This document shows, piece after piece, positions 12,501-24,874 of a stretch of 64,000 bases of DNA (positions within the stretch are counted from its first letter, which is position 1; each line of letters starts with the position of its first letter). Below the pieces are notes generated by a model. That model worked only from the letters and a program-made list of their open reading frames with translations, was not told the DNA's origin and did no database searches. Origin of the DNA: Drosophila pseudoobscura (lineage: Eukaryota > Arthropoda > Insecta > Diptera > Drosophilidae). The DNA is taken from NCBI RefSeq assembly GCF_009870125.1, contig NC_046683.1:37649869-37713868 (forward strand), written 5' to 3'. Position numbers and translations under genes: made by a program.

Positions 12501-15500
12501 GTGCTCGGCCGGAGTCTTCTTAAGTAGACGAACAGTTAACAGTTCCCATGCAATCCAGTGAGTAATCGATACCTGAACCAGTTCTTGACTTTGATTGGCT
12601 TCACATAATGTGTAGTAACTGGCCAGCACGGACCATGTGCAGATTACAGATCACCTCTCTTGGAAGGAAGTAAATCGTATTCCGTCAAAAGGGTTCCGTT
12701 ACAACTTACTGGGAACTGGGAACTGGAAACATTCAACGCGAATGCGGCGGGTGCCCAGAGTCTAGAGTACTGAAAGCTTCGGTACGATGGACGGGAACTG
12801 CCTCCATTCGTTTGTTTATCCGACTGATTTGCACATTCTTTGGCGCTTAATTTAATTCGCATACATTTGGCCAGTTCCATGAAAACATCTCTTTCTCCCG
12901 GCGGCACAAAACATTCGTTGGGCATTGCCTTGGGCAATGACTTTTGGTTGTTTTCTTTGGATTGCGATTGTTGACTGATCGACAAGAGGGCTTGTTTTTG
13001 AAGTAAAAAAGCCCCAAATCTATCTGAAAAAGTCGGTTGGCTCGAAGCGTAAATAAAAAGCGTAAAAAGTTCAATTTTGTTGCTCAGTGCTCGCGCTGCC
13101 CTCGGGTGCACCCGATTTGGGAACTGGAACTGATCGAAGTATCTGCGACTGACGTGAATTATGTTGCGAGTACAGGGGAATATTCGATTGGAGAACAAGG
13201 TACACTCACCTGCATATCGATATAGCCATGTCTGTTTGGTTGTCCGCTTCTTAGATACTATGCATAAGAGTTAGAGCACCAGGATTTTGTGGTTAGACTC
13301 CTGAGACGCTCCTTAGACACATGTAACACATGTCCTATCTACTAGATCCTATCTGCCTCCCTCTTTGCCAGAGTAGCTTAGCCGTAAAGTGTAAGTATTC
13401 ATGTACTCAAGGAGAGCTCTCCACCTGTAGATGGTGCTCCGTACTTGCAGAAATAGCTTCTTCGCCTTTCCAGGGTCTTCGTTTTTTTTTATTTAAAGCA
13501 GGGGCCGGCAGGGTCCCATGCCCAGTGCATGCGAGAGTGTTCCACTGTATGTGGGCACAGTGGGCGGCACCAGCACAATGTTCTCTTTTGCTTGCCATCT
13601 ACGCACACAAACGCACTGAAAGGCACTAGAAACATGTGGAAAAATGCGTGCCGACCCCTGATTTAGATATAATTATTTCTCAATTTATTATTTATTGTGC
13701 CTGGTTCTGCCTTTTGCCCCTGCTTCTCTAAACCAAATTTAATATTCGGAACTTAGGCGGATCGATATTCATTGAATCCCAAAGTTAGACTTTTCTTTTC
13801 TCCTCTACATACAGTCATGGAAAAAATAATAGAAACGGCATATTTTATTTTTATTGGTTTGTTTTAGGTTTCATTATTTTGTTACAGTAATGTATCAAAA
13901 TATAACAAAACAATAAGACTGAAAAATATATTTTTGTAAATTTCAAAGCCTAAAAACAAACTATAGAAACGCTCACAAATTGTTTTCTTATCTAGTTTAA
14001 AAAGTCCATTTCATAAACTTAAGACAAAAGAAGATACAAGATAACTATTCTTGCGGATCCCGTTGTGTTCGTTGTTGTCATCCGTCTCAGAATGAGTCGT
14101 GGAGAAAACACATCCTAAATCGAATCTGAAATGTTCACTCCAAGAACATCACAACAACATAGGCATGTTTTCAACCGTTTTTCAAAGACCGTTTCACATA
14201 CACATAGCTCGAATGGTACGAGCCAATTTCGCGAAGGTCCATATTCATCGCACCCCAATTGGGGAAACTAAGCTTAATTTGTTTGGATCTGATAGGAAAC
14301 TATAGCCCCAGGAAGCATGGTCTTAGGGCGCAAACATCACGTATACGAATACGAATACGAAAAAGAAATTGCCGTTTGTATTATTTGTGCTATTTTGATG
14401 GCAATGACTGTACGTGGTACATTTACATGGTACAATGTAGAATGTAGAATGTACACACTCTCTCTCTCCATATCTCTTGCTCTTCATCATGCAGTGTGGC
14501 GACCCCTGGCGGGGTGACGGATATACGACGGATGGTGCTTTGTTGGTGGGAAGAGACTACACACCTTTTATCTGTTTTTCGTAGGCGCAAGAACTAGTCC
14601 ACTTGCAATTGGACATCAGAGAGTCGTCGTTGAAGAGCCCTGCATTTTTGTTTCAGCAGAATATTGTGCACTCTTGACGGTTGTCGATTGACGGTTGACG
14701 GTAGACGGTTGACGGTTGTCGGCCGTTCACTGGCTCCGATCAGACAGATTCAGTTAAGTTTCCTTCGAATTGAGTTCGTTCATTTCTTATGCATCCGGAC
14801 ATTGATCGCCGATGCCGATGCCGATGCCGATGTCAGATTCGATTTGTTGTGCAATCTCTGATCGACTTTAGAATGATATATGTACGTAAGGGTGTACCGC
14901 TATATCTTAAGGCATACACAGATGCACAGATACCCCGTACGAGTATCTTTGTTGTTGAGGCGAACTTGTTGGAGAAACAATTACGAGAATTTCATATGTG
15001 TGTATGTGGAGAAACTTGAATCGAAATCGATAAAATGAAATGAAATGAAATGAAATGAAATAATGTACGCTCTCAATGGGTGTGTGTGTTGCTGAGAAAC
15101 TATATATGTAAATGTAAATATGTATATGTATATGTGTATGTATAGATCGCGGCACACCAAGAAAATGCTGAGCGCCTTTCTGGATGACTTGGATCTGACC
15201 AACTCCAACTCCAACTCCAACTCGGAGGGATCGACAGCCTCCACCTCCCTGTCCTGCTCGGCGACGCCAATCTCTGAGGACACAGGCTTCGTCAATCACA
15301 GCAGCAGCACCCCTCGCAACAGCTCGGAGCCCTTTGGTGGCGTCTTCCAGGCCACCGAGGCAGCTGTGGCAGCAGCCGTGACAGCCTTTAACGTTCAGAA
15401 TCAGCAGCCCCTTCCGCAGCAACAGCAGCAGCTACTGCAGCAGCACTTTCAGTATCCTGAAATGGTCGTGCAACAACAACAGCAGCAGCACCATCAGCGA

Positions 15501-16673
15501 AACCTGCCCCGGAGCGGGGACAAGCACATCAAGCGCAAGAAGCTTGAGTACAACCAGCTGGAGCTGGACAACGATGACGCCTGCAGCGAAGACGAGTTCA
15601 TCCGCAAGATAGCCAACGCGGCAATCGCTTCTTCGTCTGAGGAGGCGGTTCTTGTGGCGCCTGTGGCGCCCGCACGGCCTCCGCCTGCCATGACTAGTGT
15701 GCTGCCTCGCAACGGCCATGAGACAAAGTAAGCGGAGTTTTCTTTACAGACCCATCCAAAGCAGAAAAACCAACCCCAAAATAAGTTCCACCAACAATAT
15801 CGAAATCTACAAGAAAGAAATTTTCAAAATTGCAAAAATACAACGCCGAACACCCCTGTTTAATACCCTGTTTTTTTCATATAATTTTTAGTACTAGGCT
15901 TATCGAATGGAAACCTCGAAATCGTATCATTAAAGAAACACACACACTAAAAGTATTTAACGTTTACAAATATTTCCTCTTCTTACTTTTATAAAATTGT
16001 CCTTCAATTGTTTTGGAACTCATTTAAACAAATTTAAATAAAGTCTATGCTATGCTCGTACAAGTCTGTTCCTTAGAAGCATTCAGAACGTAATGAACCT
16101 CAATCAAAATCTCCCTAACGCTCAGTACCAAAATAAGAACTCCAGTCGGAAACTGGAAATTTGTTAAAATTAATTTGCCTGCTCATGCTGTGCCGGGCGA
16201 TTTGTGAGAAAATATGGAGCAAATTGTATGTTTTTCACTGGCATATATTTGTGTCTGTATCTGTCTTCCGAAAATTGATCCAAAAACTAAAAAGTTGAGT
16301 TTAAGTTTTCGATGATTTTCTCCCCGATTGGCTTTTGTTTCTTAGTTTTCATTCCTGGAGACACTCAAATCTCTGCGCCGTCTAACCACGCTGCCCGATC
16401 TCTGTTTCAGTGACAAGCAATCCAAAATCTGCAGCTAAAATCCCCTATGCCGAAATATATTTCAAAAGTAAGCTTGGTTCGATTATTTCTGAAGATTATA
16501 TGGATGGAGTGGTGGTGGTGGCCACCTTAAAATACTCCGCGAATATGAATATATGTATATATATGTTTAGAACAAATATCGATACCAAAATTCGTAGCGT
16601 TCCTTGAAGATACTCTGGAAAATGTATCGGGCTACTAGGTAAACGTGTCCCATGCATAATTCCTGTATGTTCG

Positions 16674-16716
<43 letters not shown>

Positions 16717-19700
16717 ATCTCTCCTTCTCTCACTATCTCTGTTTGCGTGTGTGTTAAACAAAATTTTTTGAACAATTGTAAAAGGTAAACGATTAAAAAT
16801 AAGAAAACGAATAAAAACTGAACAAACACAAAGATTTATATAAACAAAAAGCGAAGAAAAACGAAAAAAAGCTGCAATGAAATTTCGAATATCGAAAAAT
16901 TCCTTATTGGCTTTTTATGTTTTTGGCTTTACGAATGTGCGTGTGTGTGCGTGCGTGTGTGTGAGTACCGTATATCATTTTCGCATTTTCGCATTTTCGC
17001 ATTTTCGCGTACATATACATGAATTGTACTCCATTCATTCCCATCTTACATATCTCGGCCGTAAAACATTCATCAAAAATGCTCCATCGTGCATTCTACA
17101 TATGTGTGGGAGCTGGGCAAAGTTCAAGTAAAAAATACACATATTTAACGATCGTTAGACAAATAAACGCACAAACAAGCACAAAGAACGGAGAATCCCA
17201 CACACATTTGATCTTTACGAATGGAAAAGTTCCCTTCGAAATGGGGAATGAGTGGAATGGAATGGAATGCAAAAAACTCAAGAAAACTTAGCCTGCATGT
17301 TCCTTTTTGCATCACGTACTTCATGTCCTCTGGTCTATCTATTCCCGTTCGACTCCTCAGGTTCATTTCGGCCCGGACTGTCACAAGGGTGGCCAACAAG
17401 CGGCAGCCCGCGACCCCTCTGAACAGCGTCGCCAGCTCGAACGACGGCCACGTGCAACTGGAGATCGTCTCGCAGCCGGAGCAGCAGCACCGGGCCCGTT
17501 ACCAGACCGAGGGCAGTCGCGGGGCGGTGAAGGACCGCAGCGGCAACGGGTTCCCCATTGTCCGGCTGACGGGCTATGACAAGGGCGCCGTGCTGCAGGT
17601 CTTTATTGGCACGGACATTGGCCGGGTGGCGCCACACATGTTCTATCAGGCTTGCAAGGTGGCTGGCAAGAACTCGACGCAGTGCAACGAGAAGAAGGTC
17701 GACGGTACCATGGTCATCGAGATCGATTTCAAGCCAGAGACGGACATGACCATCACCTGTGATTGCGTCGGCATATTGAAGGTGAGTTGGGGATGGGCTA
17801 AGCACACATACACATATGTACATATGTATATGTATACACCTGGAACTCCCGGATGTGTCCGGGGTCATCCAGGATCATGCAAGCTAACGTCATAGGTACA
17901 ATCAGTGCGGCACACGCAGTTTTCCTGATTTAATTTTGAATTTCTTTACTGTTGTCGCTGTACAGGAACGCAATGTCGACGTGGAGCACCGCTTTCCCGA
18001 GCACTTGGCGCAGAAGAACAAGAAGAAATCGACTCGCTGTCGGATGGTGTTCCGCACTCAGCTGACCCGCGAAGATGGCACCACCGAGACCCTCCAGGTC
18101 TGCTCCAACCCCATCATCTGCAGTAAGTCCACTTAGCTACCCCTTCGTACCCCGTACTATTTTACTAATTGGATTCGTCTGATGCCCGCCCCAGCCCAAC
18201 CCCCAGGCGTGCCGGAAATATGCAAGAAGTCGCTCAATTCGTGCCCCGTCGATGGCGGCCTCGAGCTCTTCATCATCGGCAAGAACTTCCTGAAGGACAC
18301 CCACGTGGTGTTCCAGGAGACCTACGACAGTGTCAACGGCGACGATCCAGCCACCGAGATCGCTGTGCGCCAGCAGCTGATTGGCGGCACCGCCGCTCTC
18401 TGGGAACAGAGCGTGATGCCCGACAAGGAATATTTGCACCAGGTGGGTTCCGGGTTCCGGGTCCCGGACGAGAATGGGACAAATATTGCTTGGGAGAGCT
18501 TTTTTCATGGGATTGCGGCACAACCACATACATCTCCACTCGGAAAGACAATAGAACTACCTACTGTCAACTGTTTCTACTGTTAGTCCTAGAAATATCG
18601 ACTCTTCTTGACAAATTAATTAGCGTAAAGTGCAGCCACTGACTGGACTAGATAGAAAGCCTATTTATCTGTAATGGACGGAGCTTTATAGTTATGGAAT
18701 TGGATATTGGTTACAGGTGTAAGGCATAAGGACACCGGCAAGAAACTTCGCCCTTTCAATCGACAATTACTCGCAGTGCGATCATTCGATCATGCCCTGT
18801 ACCGATGTACCGCTGGAAACCTTGGGAAATTCAGCTCATTTACCAACGACGTTCGAGAAATGGAGAACAAAAACGTCATCCAAAGATGACGATGATAATG
18901 ATGCACTTGAATGCATTGTGATGCGCGACGATACTCATGTTAAATGGGACTCGGCAACTTTTGCCGGACGTCAGTTTTCTACAAGAGAAAGAGCTGATAT
19001 GGAGGACCTCTTTCACAGGGGGCCTGTTTGAAAACTGTCCCATATCAAAAATGCAAAGTATCTAGAATACTTTTCCCAGATCTGGGCTTTGCACACTATC
19101 CACGCCGCCAAATTGTCCAGAGCTTTGCCCAATTGAGCGGTTTTGGGGCATTGTAAATTTAAATTTGAACGAAAGGAGGATGGGAGTTCTTTGGAGTACA
19201 TGGCAGATGTGACAAAAACTAATTACCAAAGGGTTTTTCTTAGTATATTGTTTTTAGTATGTGTGTGTGTATGCACATGTCAGATACAAGCATCAGATCT
19301 ATTGTGTCTTTCTGGGCGCACTGTAGATGCGTGAGTTTGTGTGACAGGACGAAATTAACTCCCCCTTTTATTTCTCTCTCCAGACGCATCTGATATGCAC
19401 AGTGCCACCGTATCTGCACGAGAACGTGATCAAGCCGGTCAGCGTCCAGGTCTCGATCGTCTCGAGCGGCAAGAAGAGCGAGCCGCACACCTTCACCTAC
19501 ACGCCGAAGGGCCAGTTTTCGACACTAGCTGCTGCTAGCACGTTAAGTAGCACAATTCACGACCAAGGTATCTATTTGTTGACTAAGTAGTGCTTAGCCC
19601 TTCCCCACCCCCGACTGCCAGCCACCGAGGCTGCAGTCGGTGCTGCCCGACTCCCAGGGTCCACCCCGGGCGACGGGTAGCAGCGTGCGATTTAATCGGC

Positions 19701-20101
19701 GCGAATCGTACATGACACCACACACACAGCTCATTCCAGGACAGACACAACAAAACTAATACTCTGTGAGGTAGCCGCCAGTCCTGGGCAGATCCTAGTG
19801 CAAGTACAGACATACGTATACCGTATCGTATACATATGCATGTATGTAGTTTACCTCTGATATACCAGCTCGAGAGGCAACCGTTTTGTTTGAAAAGTAT
19901 TTCTTTTTCTACATCACTTCCAAAGCCTCCAGAACTCCAGGCTGCTTTCTCACGCATACATATATATATATATGTATATATATTAGATAAATTAGGAAAG
20001 TTCCGTAGAAAGTAAATAAACCGGGGAAAACATAATTCGATAAACGATCGATAAAACAGTCTTATATCTTCATGCGTTATTCTGTTCTTATTTTCCCTCT
20101 C

Positions 20102-20152
<51 letters not shown>

Positions 20153-23100
20153 TGTCTATCTTTCCCCACATCTCCCTATCTCCGTCACCCTCTGTCTGCA
20201 TTTTATTGAGCGTCCTCACCCACCCTTTCGGTTGCGGCTAGGCAAAATAACCCAAACGAATTATTAAACATACATATTTAACAATTAGCACCTACCTAGT
20301 CGCAGTATGTATGTATGTATGTACAGTATCGCGTACAGGCAGCCGAACCGAAGACAAATGGACAAATGTGAACACATATGTACTCTTGACCTTAATGAGG
20401 AAGTTTCGTGGATCCCACGAGCCCAAAGTTACTACAAATGAAAGAAAACAGCAGTATTTCTTTTGCTTCTTTGATTCCCAATCGCTTCACGACCGACTCG
20501 AAGGTGAGAACAGAAATGTTGAGAGTATTTGAGGGAAGAGGTCCTTGACTTTCATCCACGTATCAAAAGCAATAAGAACTTGTTAAAGAAACTAAGTACC
20601 ACCCGAGGGTAGCTTTCGTGTATGAATACAGCAAATAGTTGACTTTTGATCTGTTTTTGGGTTCCCTCATACATTTTGCCTACATATTAACCAACGATGG
20701 ATCATAACCCACTATATACGTACGCACATACATACAAACGATTCACAACCACTCCCGCTTTGGCTTGCGAACATATATATGTACTTGTTCCATACTTGTT
20801 TCCTTTCATATTTAATTTTATATTATTGCACAGAGTAACGCATGAAAAGATCTATAACCGAATAAAAATAAAACCACATAGTTTGTAAGTAGGAAATGTA
20901 AACGAACAAACGAAACCAGCGAAACCAACGGAAAGGGATATAAAATAAAATAATATATAATTTAATCTATAAGTACGATCAACAATTACCAAGTAAACTA
21001 AACACAATCATAAATGAATAAGTCACAAGCAATGTCGTGCAATGGCAATGGCGATTGATGCCTTCGGAGAAACTAGACCTCCAATTCCCCGTTCCTCTGC
21101 CGCTCTCTTTCGCTCTCTCCTTGTCTCTGTCCTTGCCACTCCTTGCTAACTCCGTGACTCCCTGATTAGGGAAGGACAATAAATCGGAATTCGCTTGGAA
21201 ACTGATCGAAACAACTCTGCTGAATGAATGTTTAATTTACATGCATACATAGTATATTGACAGATACTCGTAGAAGCAAATTCGGAGAATCCTTACATAC
21301 ATGGTACTCATACTCATACACGTACCCGTACCCGTACCCGTACCCGTACCCGTACTCGTAAATTGAAATTGAAATTGGTTCCATATTTGAGTTGAAAAAA
21401 GCACCCGTCGGCTTGGTGCCGAGAAAGGTATTCTTTGTTGCTATGATTTCCATAACTACCTTTCCTTAACTACCTGAATTATATACTTGTTTGGTTGTGG
21501 GTGTGTGTAAGTGAGAGTGAGAGTGCGTGTTGCTGAGTGTGTATTGGGTGCCTGAGCGTGTCTGGGCCTGTGAGTGATCTCAGGCCTTGCTGTGAGCGAG
21601 TGCGTGGATGAGCGAGTGCATGGGTGAGCGAGTGCATGGGTGAGCGAGTGCGTGGGTGAGCGAGTGCGTGTGTGAATGAGGTGCAGAGTTTTCTTGATCA
21701 TGTTCTCACCAAGAAACCTCCTCCAAGAAATGCCCGCCAAAGGCAATGGCGAACCGAACCAAGCTAAATTCATGAAACAAACCGATATTGAAACCCACAA
21801 GAAGCAGAAGATCAGGACGATAAATAACAGAAGAAGAAGAATATCAAGGCAGCCCCAACAAAAGAAAAAACACTTTTATCGATTCAGGCAAAGAATATGA
21901 AAATCCAGGACAGGAAACCTCCAAATATAATATATATTTTTTGCAACACTTAAAAGATCTTCCCCTCCACAAAAACAAAAAAAAACCCCTTCCCCAAATC
22001 AAAAAAAAAAAAAAAACCAAAAAAAATATGCATATATATATTTTTACTTTATATTCTTCCTCCTTCCCCATTCTCTTAGCAATTTAGGTGCTCAATCTAA
22101 CTATATAGTCAAATATGTATACATTTTGAGTGCTATAAAATGCAAAACCAAAACCAAAAACAAACCAAAACCAAAGCCAAATTTAAATCAAAATTAAGTC
22201 ATTAATCGAAGGTCGATATAAAATCAATATATAGACACCGATATATCCTGTATCTCTATATACAATAGCACATATAACAATAGCAAAAAATAGCAAAGCA
22301 AAGCCCAGCTAAGGCTAAATCCATGAGACAAATCTGGAAAAGCTCGCCTGGAAAGCAACGCTGGATGCATACGTACGCTCAATCTATAGATAGACCAGCG
22401 GTGAAAAAACACGTACACACCCATACACCCAGACACACACACACGCAGGCAAACGGCACCAAGGCGCATTCCCCGAGACGATCATCAGCGGAGAAGCATA
22501 CGAGCACGAAGCACCGCAGCCCGAACCACATCGAGCCATCGAGCCATCGAGCCAGCGACCACTTCCCAACTCTAGTCTCAACTGCAACAGCAACTTCAAG
22601 GATGCCTAGGGTACTGGTTCAAACAAAAACACAAAAAACCATAAAAAAAAACATTTACTACTTGACTAAAGAAAACATTTTTTTTTGTCATTTCGTACTA
22701 CATTTTCTATATACATATATATATTATTGAACTGAACAAACACTTTACCCGCCCCCCCACACATACATGCCTACATTCCAATTAACTAAACATAGTCTTA
22801 GTGGCGCCCATCTCACATACATATCCCCCATCCCGCCTTTAAGAATCACATGTAAACATTTCCCATATAGTAAATACTATGTACATACATACATACATAC
22901 ATGCATACATACATAGATACACCTGCAGTAGCGGACAGTGAAATGTGCAGTAAAAAAGTTTTTTTTTTATTATAAAGTTTTGCTTTGTTCTTCAAGAAAA
23001 AAGCTCATGAAACTAACTAAACAATATAAAAGGCTAACGAACACGCATTAAAAGTTTGAATGCAAACGTCCTTGTTTTCAAAAGAATCCTTAAATCAAAA

Positions 23101-24836
23101 AGTATTCACTTTGCTATTCACTTTTATAAAATTCATTCTCATTCATTCTTATGATTGATTCTATGAATTCTATTGAAGAGTAGGTAAAGAATTAGTTAAA
23201 TATTTTTTTTTTTTAACTTCCTCGGTGTTTTCAACTAGTTTTCAATGCGAAAGCTCGGTACCTCCTAATTTGCAGATTGATTCGAAGTTTATGTCGTTAT
23301 GCCACACTTTTTCAAATATTTTTTCAATTCAGATCAAGTTTTGGGTCTCTGCCTTCTAATATCTTATGCCATTTTGAACCGTTTTCAGATGCTGTACTGT
23401 TTCAGAACACGGTCCTACTTTGATTGTCCTTGGGGATTCCTTCCTCCTACTTCCTTTTTTTTTGTTGTTTTAACTTCTTGCATTTGCAATGAAAAAGAGA
23501 CGTTAATAAACAGCTAATGAATGTATCTACACAATAAAAATGTCGCCCGACTGAATTCTAAGTATTTAAATACGCGTTAAAGATAGACGACATGAATGTC
23601 CACGTTTTACTGTCCGCCACTGTATATTCACTCGCTAACAACACTCATACAAGAATGAAGGCTTTCGTGTTTGTCCCTTCCTGTTCTGGTATGGAGATCT
23701 GAAGGGCATTGTACGGTGATATAATTTCCAACAGTTTGAACCGCTAAAGTCTTTTCACATTGAGGTTATATATTCAAACGGGGAAAATTCATGTTTCGCT
23801 TGTATATGTACATAGAGGACGGATTTTTGAGATCTGGTAAACATAATAGTGGAATAATGGAATATGCTGGAAAATTGTACCTTTTCTCTTCGAAATACTC
23901 ATACCTGATCCGGTACATATTTGTTTTCTCATTGAAAAATGTTTCATTACTATCGATTCATACATACATACATATGTAGCTGTACCAACTGTACTAACAA
24001 ACGACCATTCTCTTTGGACACGGTTCAAAGTAAAGAACCGTCTGTTCTAGAAATTACTATCATCCCTTTTCAGTTCCGTTTCAGTTGCCCTCCAAAAAAT
24101 TATCATGCTAATTTTTAAGCCAATTTTCAGTGGAACCCAGCAGACCTGGAACCCAATCATAATCATCGAGTATGTAAATCGATTTGCAGGGGCACAATGG
24201 CACATCTATCTGTGTTGGTATCTGTGGATGTGCAACAAAGTAAATGAATGAATTGTATCTGTCGGCTGATAATAGGGAACGGCAGCAATCGTACAGCAAG
24301 CTTCAGCCAAATCAAGTCAAATGAAACCAGATGAAACTGCCACAGATGAGGTGACAAAAGCGTGGGTACTTGTTTTGAAAGAACATATCGAAGGGTTGGT
24401 AGTGATGGGACTCGTCTAGAACGAGCGGAATTTCAAACATTGCTCGACTTCAGAGCCTCAACATTACGCCTAGAGAACGCAAGCAGCTTTCGACCATGCA
24501 TCCCACCAGCGAACGTGCAGTTGAGCCTCATAAGGAGCGGAATATTTTTAGTCTATTGTCTATTTATGTATATGTATGTAGTACGAGATTCATGGGTAAC
24601 AGAGTCCACCATAGGTATTCCTCCAGTACTAATCCATTCTCCGCACTTTCCTATACCTACATGAACATAATAATAAGCATTACCATTTAAGTCGAACTTG
24701 AACCTTAGTAATAGTTTAAGGCCTAACATTAAGTTGAACTTTTAAGTAGAGATGGAAATTGCTTGGCGTGTGTGCGAGTGATTGACTGATTGAGTGTTTG
24801 ATGGATGCGGAATTCATAGATTGGTTTTGTTTGTGT

Positions 24837-24874
<38 letters not shown>

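Larger units (their letters stand above)
9597..15145. other. NFAT intron 3
   Basis: A 5.55-kb intron with CT and CA microsatellites (9632-9672, 9844-9868), a reverse INE-1 fragment (10808-10985), an MITE of hAT type (13499-13660), a second reverse INE-1 remnant (13222-13310), a Tc1-like fragment (13813-14335), GACGGTT repeats (14675-14722) and GAAAT pentamers (15031-15060). The longest open frame (- strand, 12644-13198, 184 codons) has no recognisable domain and was not annotated. Confidence 0.6.

Noticed and set aside
12644..13198. 184-codon minus-strand frame in NFAT intron 3
   Set aside because: No recognisable domain, intron-like composition, overlapping frames on both strands; it looks like chance.
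17335..17868. 177-codon antisense frame over the Rel-homology exon
   Set aside because: GC-rich coding exons commonly leave open frames on the reverse strand; the plus-strand match to NFAT is decisive.
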